Position numbers and translations under genes: made by a program | Notes under the pieces: generated by a model | The model's input: only the letters and a program-made list of their open reading frames with translations | Told to the model about the DNA's origin: nothing | Databases searched by the model: none | Shown here: piece after piece, positions 1 to 8,455 of the stretch | How positions within the stretch are numbered: the stretch's first letter is position 1 | How the letters are laid out: each line of letters opens with the position of its first letter | NCBI RefSeq assembly: GCF_900156505.1 | Contig: NZ_FTPR01000001.1 | Location: 930,001-994,000 of the forward strand | Origin: Yoonia rosea | GTDB lineage: Bacteria > Pseudomonadota > Alphaproteobacteria > Rhodobacterales > Rhodobacteraceae | Direction: 5' to 3' | Length of the DNA: 64,000 bases

Positions 1-288
1 ACTCCAGAACCGCTGCGCAAACGCTGGCTTGATGTGATCATTTCGGTCGGCTTGGGCTTTGTGACGACGGTGATCCTGCTCAAGGTCACAACAGGTCCGA
101 TTGATCGCGAATTGACCACATTCTTTGAAACCGCCAGCTATCCGCAGGCGTTCGGGCAAAACATCGTCAACGTGATCCTCGTGGATTTCCGCGCGCTGGA
201 TACATTCGGCGAAATCGCGGTCGTTCTGATCGCCGCGATCAGCATCTTTGCCCTGCTCAAGAGTAAGCCCGAGGAGGATAAGCCATGA
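1..288 (+). CDS. mnhA: Cation/proton antiporter subunit A, C-terminal end (partial)
   Basis: Only the last 95 codons lie in the window; the start is off the left edge. The residues form two hydrophobic helices (about 14-28 and 70-87 of the visible part) around a polar loop with the sequence GQNIVNVILVDFR, which is characteristic of the MrpA/MnhA C-terminal extension. The stop overlaps the ATG of mnhB by 4 bases, and six further Mnh subunits follow, so assignment rests on both sequence and operon position. The complex exchanges Na+ (or K+) for protons across the inner membrane. Confidence 0.9.
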   Translation, partial: TPEPLRKRWLDVIISVGLGFVTTVILLKVTTGPIDRELTTFFETASYPQAFGQNIVNVILVDFRALDTFGEIAVVLIAAISIFALLKSKPEEDKP

Positions 289-704
289 ACTCCGTCATTC
301 TGCGCGCAGGTGCGCGGCTGCAGGTCGTTCTGCTCTTGGTGTTTTCCGCCTATATGCTGCTGCGCGGGCACAACGCACCGGGCGGCGGGTTTATTGGCGG
401 ACTGATCGCCGCCACGGGTTTTGTCGTCTATGCCATCGCCTGTGGCACGGCAGATGCTCGCAAGGCACTGCGTTTTGATCCGGGCAGTATCGCGGGTGCG
501 GGTCTTGGGATCGCGCTGGTCGCGGGTCTGATGGCCGTGCTCTGGGGTGATGCGCTCTTTACCGGACAATGGCTCTTTATCGGCGCGACCGAGACCGAAA
601 AAGGCCTGCCACTGTCCACCGTGCTGGTGTTTGATATCGGGGTTTATCTGGTGGTCTTGGGGGCGATCCTGTCGATCACCTTTGCATTGGAGGAGGCGGT
701 CTGA
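285..704 (+). CDS. mnhB: Cation/proton antiporter subunit B
   Basis: A 139-residue integral membrane protein with about four hydrophobic helices. The N-terminal segment with LLRGHNAPGGGFIGGL is the recognisable MnhB/MrpB signature (H-N-x-P-G-G-G-F). It is a small subunit of the multisubunit Mrp antiporter and is needed for complex assembly and ion exchange. ATGA overlaps join it to mnhA and mnhC, so translation is probably coupled. Length is normal for the family. Confidence 0.95.
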   Translation: MNSVILRAGARLQVVLLLVFSAYMLLRGHNAPGGGFIGGLIAATGFVVYAIACGTADARKALRFDPGSIAGAGLGIALVAGLMAVLWGDALFTGQWLFIGATETEKGLPLSTVLVFDIGVYLVVLGAILSITFALEEAV

Positions 705-1066
705 TGGAACAGCTTCTCTCGATCCTGATCGGCATTCTGGTCGCGGCGGCGGTTTATCTGATGCTTGCGCGGAACCTGCTGCGGTTCCTCTTCGGGCTGA
801 TCTTGTTGTCCAACGCGGCCAACCTGACGATCTTTGTCGCAGGCCGCCTGACGCCAGGTGCGCCGCCGCTGGTGCCTGACGGGCTGGATGCGCCTGCCGG
901 TGTAGTGGCCAACGCCCTGCCCCAGGCACTCGTGTTGACTGCGATCGTTATCGGCTTTGGCCTTTTCGCCTTTGCCCTCATCCTTGCCTTCCGCGCTTAT
1001 CAAAGCCTTGGCACCCTGAATACCGACGAGATGCGCGTCGCCGAACCAAAAGAACCCCATTCATGA
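704..1066 (+). CDS. mnhC: Cation/proton antiporter subunit C
   Basis: A 120-residue, three-helix membrane protein related to the NuoK subunit of complex I. The helix-2 segment RFLFGLILLSNAANL and the following PLVPDG and LPQALVLTAIVIG segments are typical of MnhC/MrpC. It starts within the mnhB stop region and its own stop overlaps mnhD by 4 bases. The role is structural and ion-conducting within the Mrp complex. Confidence 0.95.
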   Translation: MEQLLSILIGILVAAAVYLMLARNLLRFLFGLILLSNAANLTIFVAGRLTPGAPPLVPDGLDAPAGVVANALPQALVLTAIVIGFGLFAFALILAFRAYQSLGTLNTDEMRVAEPKEPHS

Positions 1067-2556
1067 GTTGGTATCTGACACTTCCCCTCGCCATTCCGTT
1101 CCTGACGGCGATTGTAGCCTATCTGCTGCGGGCCAATCCCCTTGGCGCGTGGGTGTCGATCATCGGATCGGGGCTTGGGCTCTTGGCCTCTATCGCGCTG
1201 ATGGTTGTCGTGCTCGACGCGGGCGTCGTTGCCGGGCAGATGGGCAATTGGCCCGCGCCTTTCGGGATCACACTGGTGGCGGACTTGCTGTCTGCTGTCA
1301 TGGTCCTGATCACCGCCATCACCGGCTTTGCCGTCGCTATCTATGCCTTGGGTGACATCACAGAGCGGCAGGCGAAACTGGGCTATCATGCGCTGTTCCA
1401 ACTGCTGCTCGCGGGTGTAACAGGCGCCTTTATGACAGGCGATCTTTTCAACCTTTATGTCTGGTTCGAGGTGATGTTGATCGCCTCCTTCGGCCTGCTG
1501 ATCCTGAACGGCGGCAAAGAGCAGATCGACGGCGGCGTGAAATACGTGGCCTTGAACCTGATTTCGACGATCCTGTTCCTGACCGGCATCGGCCTCCTCT
1601 ATGGCATGACCGGCACATTGAACTTTGCCGATCTTGCGCTGAAGGTCGAAGGCGTTGAAAATCAAGGCCTGCTGACCGTTGTCGCGATGATGTTCATGGT
1701 GGCCTTCGGCGTCAAAGCAGCGGTGTTTCCGCTCTTCTTCTGGCTGCCTGCTGCCTATCACACGCCCAGCTTTTCGGTTTCGGCGGTCTTCGCGGGCCTG
1801 CTGACCAAGGTCGGGGTCTATGCGCTGATCCGGATGTTCACGCTGGTCTTTGACCACGACATCGGCTTTACGCACACGGTCCTGTTGTGGGTCGCCTGTC
1901 TGACCATGGTGATCGGCGTTCTGGGGGCTGCGGCGCAATCGGATTTCCGCAAGATCCTGTCGTTTCATATCATCAGCCAGATCGGCTATATGATCCTCGG
2001 GCTGGCGTTGATGACGCCGCTGGCACTGGTCGGCGCTGTCTTCTATCTGGTGCACCATATCATCGTGAAAGCGAACCTGTTCCTGATCGCGGGTATTGCC
2101 AAACGCCTGACCGGCGGCACCGAGGTTTACCAGATCGGTGGTCTCTATAAATCCGCGCCACTGCTTGCGATCCTGTTCCTGATCCCCGCATTTTCGCTGG
2201 CGGGTTTTCCCCCGCTGTCAGGGTTCTGGGCGAAATACATTATCGTTAAGGCAACCCTTGATATCGAAATGTGGTTTGTCGCCTTTATCGCGCTGGCGGT
2301 AGGTCTGATGACGATCTATTCGATGACAAAAATCTGGGCCGAGGCCTTTTGGAAGAACCATCCCGACGGAATCCAGCCCGAGCTGAAGAACCTTGAGCAC
2401 AAATGGCCGCAACTGATCCCGGTCGCAGGCCTTGCCGCACTGACTATCTTTATCGGGCTCAACCCCGAACCCTTCGTCCAGTTTGCCGAGCGCACAACAG
2501 CCCAACTGCTTGATCCGACCGCCTATATCACCACCGTGTTGGGAGACATGCGATGA
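1063..2556 (+). CDS. mnhD: Cation/proton antiporter subunit D
   Basis: A 497-residue protein with about fourteen hydrophobic helices, homologous to the antiporter-like NuoL/M/N subunits (Proton_antipo_M domain, roughly residues 120-410). Diagnostic stretches include DLFNLYVWFEVMLIASFGLL, the lysine in FGVKAAVFPLFFWLP and the histidine-rich FYLVHHIIVKANLFL. It is one of the two large proton- or cation-conducting subunits of the Mrp complex. Full length, coupled to both neighbours by 4-base overlaps. Confidence 0.96.
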   Translation: MSWYLTLPLAIPFLTAIVAYLLRANPLGAWVSIIGSGLGLLASIALMVVVLDAGVVAGQMGNWPAPFGITLVADLLSAVMVLITAITGFAVAIYALGDITERQAKLGYHALFQLLLAGVTGAFMTGDLFNLYVWFEVMLIASFGLLILNGGKEQIDGGVKYVALNLISTILFLTGIGLLYGMTGTLNFADLALKVEGVENQGLLTVVAMMFMVAFGVKAAVFPLFFWLPAAYHTPSFSVSAVFAGLLTKVGVYALIRMFTLVFDHDIGFTHTVLLWVACLTMVIGVLGAAAQSDFRKILSFHIISQIGYMILGLALMTPLALVGAVFYLVHHIIVKANLFLIAGIAKRLTGGTEVYQIGGLYKSAPLLAILFLIPAFSLAGFPPLSGFWAKYIIVKATLDIEMWFVAFIALAVGLMTIYSMTKIWAEAFWKNHPDGIQPELKNLEHKWPQLIPVAGLAALTIFIGLNPEPFVQFAERTTAQLLDPTAYITTVLGDMR

Positions 2557-3032
2557 ACCTGTTTCTTCTCAACCTGCTGCTGGCGGTGATCTGGGCGTCA
2601 CTCTGGGGCAGCCTGACCTCGTTCCAGCTGGTGACGGGCTTTATCGTGGGCTTTGTGACGCTGTGGATCGCGCAGCCGCTCTTTGGCGGGCCAAGCGGAT
2701 ATTACCTGCGCGCCTACCGTATCGTGCGGCTGGTGCTGTATTTCCTCTATGATCTCTGCGTCTCTAGTTTCCGTGTCGCCTATGACGTGATCACACCGAC
2801 CGATTACAGCAACCCCAAGATTCTCGAGATGCCGCTGGATGTGAAATCCGACATCGAGATTCTGCTGGTGACTAACCTGATATCACTTACCCCCGGTACG
2901 CTGTCGCTTGATGTGACGCCCGACCGCAAAACACTGATCGTCCATGCAATGTTTGCCGATGACCCTGATGCGGTGATCGCAAGCCTGAAGAATGGCATGG
3001 AACGTATGGTCAAAGAGGTATTCGAAGAATGA
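2553..3032 (+). CDS. mnhE: Cation/proton antiporter subunit E
   Basis: A 159-residue MnhE/MrpE family protein: N-terminal membrane segments and a cytoplasmic C-terminal half containing LVTNLISLTPGTLSLDV, which is the family hallmark. The position between mnhD and mnhF with 4-base overlaps on both sides confirms identity. It is an accessory subunit of the Mrp antiporter; exact mechanism is not evident from sequence. Confidence 0.95.
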   Translation: MNLFLLNLLLAVIWASLWGSLTSFQLVTGFIVGFVTLWIAQPLFGGPSGYYLRAYRIVRLVLYFLYDLCVSSFRVAYDVITPTDYSNPKILEMPLDVKSDIEILLVTNLISLTPGTLSLDVTPDRKTLIVHAMFADDPDAVIASLKNGMERMVKEVFEE

Positions 3033-3331
3033 CATCCGCCGCATTTCTGGATCTCGCGATCTACGCAAGTTTTCTGATGGTGATGCTGTCGCTCGCCATC
3101 GCTTTTATCCGTCTTGCCAAAGGCCCCACCCTCGCCGACCGCGTGGTGGCGCTTGATATGATGACGGTATCGATCATCGCCGTCTGTGGTGTGGTTGTCG
3201 TCGGAACCGGTGAGCCTGCCTTGCTTGATGTCGCGCTTGTGCTTGCGCTGGTTGGTTTTCTTGCCACCGTCGCACTTGCCCGTTTCGCCGAACGTCGCGA
3301 CGCCCGTGAAGAGGACAGCACCAATGGTTAA
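3029..3331 (+). CDS. mnhF: Cation/proton antiporter subunit F
   Basis: A 100-residue protein with three hydrophobic helices and the motif RLAKGPTLADRVVALDM, diagnostic for MnhF/MrpF (family consensus R-x-x-x-G-P-x-x-x-D-R-x-x-A-x-D). It starts in the mnhE stop region and its stop overlaps mnhG. Small membrane subunit of the Mrp complex. Confidence 0.95.
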   Translation: MTSAAFLDLAIYASFLMVMLSLAIAFIRLAKGPTLADRVVALDMMTVSIIAVCGVVVVGTGEPALLDVALVLALVGFLATVALARFAERRDAREEDSTNG

Positions 3332-3632
3332 CGTCATCATCGGTATCTTTCTGCTTTTGGGCGGTTTCTTTGCCCTTGTCGCCGCAATCGGCGTCCTGCG
3401 CCTGCCCGATGTGCTGACCCGCATGCACGCCTCGACGAAGGCCGGTATCCTTGGCAGTAGTCTGATCCTGATCGGCGGTGCGATCTATCTGGCCGAAACC
3501 GAGATCACCGCCCGAGTTGTCGCGACGATCCTGTTCCTGATGCTCACGTCGCCGATTGGCGCACATATGATCGGGCGCGCCTCTGTGCGTGATCTCAAAC
3601 ACCGGCATACCAAGACCGGGAATAGCGACTAA
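3324..3632 (+). CDS. mnhG: Cation/proton antiporter subunit G
   Basis: A 102-residue protein beginning MVNVIIGIFLLLGG, with three membrane segments and the MnhG signature RLPDVLTRMHASTKAG followed by PIGAHMIGRA. I chose the ATG at 3324, overlapping the end of mnhF by 8 bases, rather than an upstream in-frame ATG inside mnhF, because the family starts with this hydrophobic helix. It closes the operon; the next gene is 64 bases away and unrelated. Confidence 0.93.
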   Translation: MVNVIIGIFLLLGGFFALVAAIGVLRLPDVLTRMHASTKAGILGSSLILIGGAIYLAETEITARVVATILFLMLTSPIGAHMIGRASVRDLKHRHTKTGNSD

Positions 3633-3696
3633 GGGACTTGCGGAAACGGCGGTGTGAAGGGCAACATGCACCCAACACGCCGCAAGGAGCCGCCCC

Positions 3697-5112
3697 ATGT
3701 CCGACCCGTTCGATTTACTGATCACAGGCGGCCGGATCGTGACACCGGCCGGTGTGGTGGCAGGTGATCTTGCTGTGCGCGGGGAAAATATCGCGGCGAT
3801 CGGTACACAGCTCGGTCCTGCGAAAACGACCATGAACGCGGCGGGAAAATACGTCATGCCCGGGGGCATCGACCCGCATGCGCATATCGAACAGATGTCC
3901 GGCATGGGTGTGATGAACGCCGACACCTTCGAGACCGCCACAAGGTCTGCGGCCCTTGGCGGCACCACAAGCGTGATCTCTTTCGCGGCGCAGGCCAAAG
4001 GCGAGCGGCTGGCCCAGACCGTCGCCGATTACAGCGCCCGCGCCGAACGTGGTGCAATGATCGACTATGCATTTCACATGACAGTCACCGACACGGTCGT
4101 TCCCGATTTCGCCGATGATCTGGCGGCGCTTGTCAGCGGCGGCAACCGGTCCATCAAGGTCTTTACCACATACAACATCCAGCTGTCGGATGCGCAGATC
4201 CTGTCCGTGATGACGCAAGCCCGCGCACATGGTGCATTGGTCTGTGTTCATGCCGAAACCGATGCCATCATCGCACAGGCCAAATCCGCGCTGATCGCTG
4301 CAGGCAAGACCGCCCCCCATTTCCACGCAGCCTCGCATCCGCGCATGGCCGAGATCGAGGCGGTGGAACGCATCTGCCGCTTTGCCGAATATCTGGGGCA
4401 GCCGGTGATGCTCTTTCACATCTCCACCACTGAGGGTGCCGCCGCCGTCAGCAGCGCCCGCGCACGCGGTGCGCCGGTCTGGGCCGAGACCTGCCCCCAT
4501 TACCTGTTCATGACCGAGGACATCCTGCGCCAGCCCGGATTGGAGGGCGGAAAATGGATGTGCTCTCCCCCGCAGCGACAGGTCGCGGATCAAGAGGCGC
4601 TCTGGTCCGCTCTTCTAGAGGGTGATCTGCAAATCGTCTCTTCCGACCACGCGCCTTACCGTTTTGACGAAAGCGGCAAACTCTCGGCCGGACCTGACGC
4701 AGGGTTCCACGAAATCGCAAATGGGCTTCCCGGGCTGGAAACCCGCCTGCCACTGATGTTCGACGCGATGGTCAGCCAGGGCCGTGGCGGGCCCGCGGCC
4801 TTTGCCCGCCTTACCGCCACCGCCGCTGCCGAAATCTATGGCCTGCCGCAAAAGGGGGCTTTGGCTGTCGGCATGCACGCCGATATCACCCTGTGGGACC
4901 CTGAAAAGACGGTCACCTACGGCGCGAACGACCTGCATGACAACGTGGGCTACAATCCGTGGGTGGGCCGCACCGTCACAGGTTGGCCCACGGATGTCTG
5001 GCTGCGAGGCAAGCGGATTGTGACAGACGGTGCCCTGACCACAACGCCCGGCACGGGCCGCAAGATAGACCGCCCCACGCTTGCTGTCACGCCAACTGCC
5101 CCCCAAAGCTGA
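3697..5112 (+). CDS. Hydantoinase/dihydropyrimidinase-family cyclic amidohydrolase
   Basis: A 471-residue amidohydrolase-superfamily enzyme that should open a cyclic ureide or imide ring. All ligands of a binuclear metal site can be seen: H61 and H63 (DPHAH), the lysine that is normally carboxylated, K154 (SIKVFTTYN), H185 (CVHAET), H241 (LFHIST) and D317 (SSDHAPY). The ribosome site AAGGAG lies about 8 bases before the ATG. It leads an operon with a hydantoin-racemase-like gene, favouring a hydantoin-type substrate, but no carbamoylase is present. The true substrate (hydantoin, dihydropyrimidine, allantoin-like) cannot be read from sequence. Confidence 0.85.
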   Translation: MSDPFDLLITGGRIVTPAGVVAGDLAVRGENIAAIGTQLGPAKTTMNAAGKYVMPGGIDPHAHIEQMSGMGVMNADTFETATRSAALGGTTSVISFAAQAKGERLAQTVADYSARAERGAMIDYAFHMTVTDTVVPDFADDLAALVSGGNRSIKVFTTYNIQLSDAQILSVMTQARAHGALVCVHAETDAIIAQAKSALIAAGKTAPHFHAASHPRMAEIEAVERICRFAEYLGQPVMLFHISTTEGAAAVSSARARGAPVWAETCPHYLFMTEDILRQPGLEGGKWMCSPPQRQVADQEALWSALLEGDLQIVSSDHAPYRFDESGKLSAGPDAGFHEIANGLPGLETRLPLMFDAMVSQGRGGPAAFARLTATAAAEIYGLPQKGALAVGMHADITLWDPEKTVTYGANDLHDNVGYNPWVGRTVTGWPTDVWLRGKRIVTDGALTTTPGTGRKIDRPTLAVTPTAPQS

Positions 5113-5121
5113 GGATCACGC

Positions 5122-5511
5122 ATGCCCCGTCCCAACGCCCCGAACACGCTTGCCATCACCTTTCTCTATTACCGCGACCTGCCCACCGCGATGGCGTTCT
5201 ACGAAGATATTCTCGGGCTGCCGCTCGCCATTGATCAGGGATGGTGCAAAATCTACCGGATCTGCGCGGGCGCGCATGTGGGGCTGGTCGATGAAAGCCG
5301 TGGCATGAACAAATGGCAGGCGGTCAAACCCGTACAGCTTTGCATCCGTGTGCCCGATGTGGATGCGTGGTATGCCTACGCGCAAGAGGAAGATCTTGCC
5401 AACCTGTCCAAGCTCTTTGTCAATGATGCCTTGGGCATCTGCGCTTTTGTTTTCAACGACCCCGAGGGCTATCAAATCGAAATCCAGTCCGCCACGCGTG
5501 AGGGTGCATGA
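5122..5511 (+). CDS. VOC (glyoxalase/bleomycin resistance) family protein
   Basis: A 129-residue single-module vicinal oxygen chelate protein: the opening ITFLYYRDLPTAMAFYEDIL and the closing FNDPEGYQIEIQS are the usual beta-alpha-beta ends, and the last Glu is a typical metal ligand position. It lies 9 bases after the amidohydrolase and overlaps the racemase by 4 bases, so it is part of the same operon. The metal-dependent reaction (lyase, isomerase or dioxygenase-like) cannot be predicted. Confidence 0.82.
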   Translation: MPRPNAPNTLAITFLYYRDLPTAMAFYEDILGLPLAIDQGWCKIYRICAGAHVGLVDESRGMNKWQAVKPVQLCIRVPDVDAWYAYAQEEDLANLSKLFVNDALGICAFVFNDPEGYQIEIQSATREGA

Positions 5512-6188
5512 CCAGTAAAACCTTGATTGTGATCAATCCCAATTCCTCCCAGACCGTCACGGACGGGATCAAACGCGCACTTGATCCGCTGCGTCAATTC
5601 GGCACCCCGATCCGTTGTCTGACACTCGCCGATGGCCCACCCGGCATCGAAAACCAACGGCAGGCCGATCTGACCATCGCCCCGATGCTGGCACTTGCGG
5701 CAGCACAAACCGATGCGGCGGGCTATGTGATCGCCTGTTTCGGCGATCCGGGGCTGCATGCACTGCGCGATCAAACCGGCCTGCCCGTCGCGGGTATCCA
5801 GGAGGCCGCCGTGATGACCGCGCTAACCCTCGGGCAGCGCTTTGGCGTCATCGCAATCCTGTCCGCCTCGATCCCGCGCCACTTGCGCGCCTTTGGCGCG
5901 ATGGGTGTGCTTGACCGGCTGGCCGGCGACCGCGCCCTTGGCCTCGGGGTGGCCGACCTCGCTGATCCGGACAAGAGCCTTGCGGCCATGATCGCCACTG
6001 GCAAACGGCTGCGCGATGAGGACGGGGCGAATGTGCTGATCATGGGGTGCGCGGGCATGGCGCAATACCGCGCCACCCTTGAACACGAAACCGGCCTGCC
6101 CGTGGTCGAACCCTGTCAGGCCGCCGCCGCAATGGTGCTTGGCCAGATCGCCCTGCAACTTAGCCACAAAGGAAATTCACATGCTTGA
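5508..6188 (+). CDS. Asp/Glu/hydantoin racemase family protein
   Basis: A 226-residue member of the Asp/Glu/hydantoin racemase family. It opens with LIVINPNSS, the typical hydantoin-racemase start, and has both catalytic cysteines of a two-base racemase: C77 in ACFGDPG and C181 in MGCAGM. Known relatives racemise 5-substituted hydantoins, aspartate or glutamate, or isomerise maleate. Position next to a hydantoinase-type enzyme favours hydantoin racemisation, so that a stereospecific hydrolase can use both enantiomers. Its stop overlaps the start of the next gene. Confidence 0.85.
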   Translation: MTSKTLIVINPNSSQTVTDGIKRALDPLRQFGTPIRCLTLADGPPGIENQRQADLTIAPMLALAAAQTDAAGYVIACFGDPGLHALRDQTGLPVAGIQEAAVMTALTLGQRFGVIAILSASIPRHLRAFGAMGVLDRLAGDRALGLGVADLADPDKSLAAMIATGKRLRDEDGANVLIMGCAGMAQYRATLEHETGLPVVEPCQAAAAMVLGQIALQLSHKGNSHA

Positions 6189-7098
6189 TGAAACCGCCAA
6201 AGGTGTCTTCACCATTGCAGTGACCCCTTTCAAGCCGGATGGCGCATTGGATTGGGACAGCGTGGACCGGATGGTTGATTTCTACATCGCACAAGGTGCG
6301 ACGGGGCTGACCATTCTGGGCATGATGGGCGAAGCGGGAAAACTCTCGGCCGCGGAATCAATTGCCGTGGTCAAACGTGTCACAGCGCGCAGCACTGTGC
6401 CCATTGTCGTTGGCGTTTCGGCACCGGGGTTTGCCGCTATGAAAACGCTGTCTGATGCGGCGATGGATCTTGGCGCCGCCGGCGTGATGGTGGCACCCCC
6501 CGGCAATCTTAAGACTGACGACCAGATCCTGACCTATTATCACAACACGGCCGAGACCTTGGGGGATGCACCTTTCGTGTTGCAGGACTTTCCGCTTGTC
6601 ACCAATGTTGTGATCCCCACCAAAGTCATCCTGCAAGTGGTTGCGGACTGTCCGACCTGCGTGATGCTGAAACACGAGGACTGGCCGGGGCTGGAAAAGA
6701 TCAGCGCCCTGCGCCGCGCATCAGACGCAGGCGCGCGGCGAATCTCGATCCTGTGCGGCAATGGCGGGCTCTACCTGCTGGAAGAAATGCTGCGCGGGGC
6801 AGACGGGGCCATGACTGGTTTTGCCTATCCCGAAATGATGGCGCAGGTGATTGCCGCCCATAACGCGGGGAATATCGAACACGCACGCGATATCTTTGAC
6901 GCCTATATGCCGATGGTGCGTTATGAGGCGCAACCGGGTCTGGGGCTGGCGATCCGAAAATATACGCTGGCGCAGCGCGGAGTCATTGCGCATGACACGC
7001 TGCGCAAACCGGGCGGTGTTCTGAGTGCCGCCACAAAGGCCGAAGTCGATGCCTTAGCTGCGCGGCAGGCGGTAAAGCTTCAGGCTCTTGGTCTATAA
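6181..7098 (+). CDS. DapA/DHDPS-family lyase with altered catalytic residues
   Basis: A 305-residue (beta/alpha)8 aldolase of the dihydrodipicolinate synthase/N-acetylneuraminate lyase family, with the Schiff-base lysine at K164 in VMLKHEDW. The tyrosine conserved in DapA and NanA (before the N-x-P motif) is replaced by Q135 (VLQDFP), and the usual G-T-T-G-E is GMMGE at 48-52, so it is very unlikely to be a true DapA. The ATG at 6181 follows a ribosome site (AAAGGAA) and overlaps the racemase stop. A retro-aldol or dehydratase step on the product of the upstream enzymes is a plausible role, by inference only. Confidence 0.85.
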   Translation: MLDETAKGVFTIAVTPFKPDGALDWDSVDRMVDFYIAQGATGLTILGMMGEAGKLSAAESIAVVKRVTARSTVPIVVGVSAPGFAAMKTLSDAAMDLGAAGVMVAPPGNLKTDDQILTYYHNTAETLGDAPFVLQDFPLVTNVVIPTKVILQVVADCPTCVMLKHEDWPGLEKISALRRASDAGARRISILCGNGGLYLLEEMLRGADGAMTGFAYPEMMAQVIAAHNAGNIEHARDIFDAYMPMVRYEAQPGLGLAIRKYTLAQRGVIAHDTLRKPGGVLSAATKAEVDALAARQAVKLQALGL

Positions 7099-7102
7099 AA
7101 AT

Positions 7103-7179
<77 letters not shown>

Positions 7180-7231
7180 CTGAGGGTTCTATAGCGGCGC
7201 ACAATATCTGTCGCAACGCCTATGATTGAAC

Positions 7232-8455
7232 TTACGCAAAAAGATCGTGGCAAAGTTCCAGCGCGTCGATCAACACATCCACCTCGTCGGTGGTGTTATA
7301 CATGCCAAAGGATGCACGGCAGGTGGCCCCCACGCCCATATGTTCCATCAATGGCATCGCACAATGGGTGCCGGCACGCACAGCGACACCTTTTTTGTCC
7401 AACACGGTCGAGATGTCATGCGCATGCGCCGCCCCTTCCAGCGTGAACGAGAAAATAGCCCCCTTGGTCGCGGACTGCCCCTGCACGCTGAGCCAGTTCA
7501 ACCCGCCCAGACGGTCGCGGGCATAGTCGCGCAAACCACGTTCATGGGCGGCAATCGCCTCCATGCCGACATCCATCATGTATTCCAGCGCCACACCAAG
7601 GCCGATTGTCTGCACAATCCCCGGCGTGCCTGCTTCAAACTTCATCGGCGGGTCATTCCATGTGACCGTATCGCGGGTCACATCGCGGATCATGTCGCCA
7701 CCGCCCATGAAGGGGCGCATTTCGGCCATACGCTCCTTGCGCACATAGATCGCACCCGACCCCGACGGACCGTAGAGTTTGTGCCCCGTCACCGCATAGA
7801 AATCGCACCCGATATCCGACACATCCACCGGCATATGCACGGCGGCCTGACTGCCATCGACCAGCACAGGCACGCCTTTGGCGTGGGCTGCGGCGGTGAT
7901 GGTTTTGACGTCAACGACGGTGCCCAACACGTTGGACATATGGGTAATCGCCACCAGCTTGGTCTTGGGGCCGATCGCATCAATCACTTTCTGCGGGTCC
8001 AGATCGCCGTTGGCATCCACATCGACCCATTTGATCACCACGCCCTGCCGTTCGCGCAGGAAATGCCACGGCACGATATTGGCGTGGTGCTCCATGATCG
8101 AAAGCACGATTTCATCACCCGCCTGCAGATGCGGCATGGCCCACCCGTAGGCCACCATATTGATACCCTCGGTCGTGCCGGAATTGATGATGATGTCATC
8201 CTCGGAGGGCGCGTTCAAAAAGCGCGCGATAATCCCGCGCACGCCTTCATAGCGTTCGGTCGACAGGTTGCTGAGGTAATGCAAACCGCGGTGCACATTG
8301 GCGTATTCCTCGGCATAGGCACGGGTGACCGCATCAATCACGACCTGTGGTTTCTGGGCCGATGCGCCATTGTCGAGATAGACCAGAGGCTTTTTGTTCA
8401 CCTCACGCGACAGGATCGGAAAATCGGACCGGATTTTATTGATGTCATAGCTCAT
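7232..8455 (-). CDS. sufS: Cysteine desulfurase SufS (group II)
   Basis: A 407-residue PLP enzyme that removes sulfur from cysteine as a persulfide for Fe-S assembly. The PLP lysine is in TGHKLYGPSG and the catalytic cysteine near residue 365 in RAGTHCAMPLM, the hallmark of SufS-type rather than IscS-type desulfurases. It is the last gene of the suf operon and overlaps the YIP1 gene upstream by 4 bases. No sufE, sufU, sufA or sufT follows; the next feature is tRNA-Arg. Full length. Confidence 0.96.
   Translation of the reverse strand: MSYDINKIRSDFPILSREVNKKPLVYLDNGASAQKPQVVIDAVTRAYAEEYANVHRGLHYLSNLSTERYEGVRGIIARFLNAPSEDDIIINSGTTEGINMVAYGWAMPHLQAGDEIVLSIMEHHANIVPWHFLRERQGVVIKWVDVDANGDLDPQKVIDAIGPKTKLVAITHMSNVLGTVVDVKTITAAAHAKGVPVLVDGSQAAVHMPVDVSDIGCDFYAVTGHKLYGPSGSGAIYVRKERMAEMRPFMGGGDMIRDVTRDTVTWNDPPMKFEAGTPGIVQTIGLGVALEYMMDVGMEAIAAHERGLRDYARDRLGGLNWLSVQGQSATKGAIFSFTLEGAAHAHDISTVLDKKGVAVRAGTHCAMPLMEHMGVGATCRASFGMYNTTDEVDVLIDALELCHDLFA

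Noticed and set aside
3645..3680. Bulged hairpin after mnhG as terminator
   Set aside because: Stem is imperfect and there is no T run.
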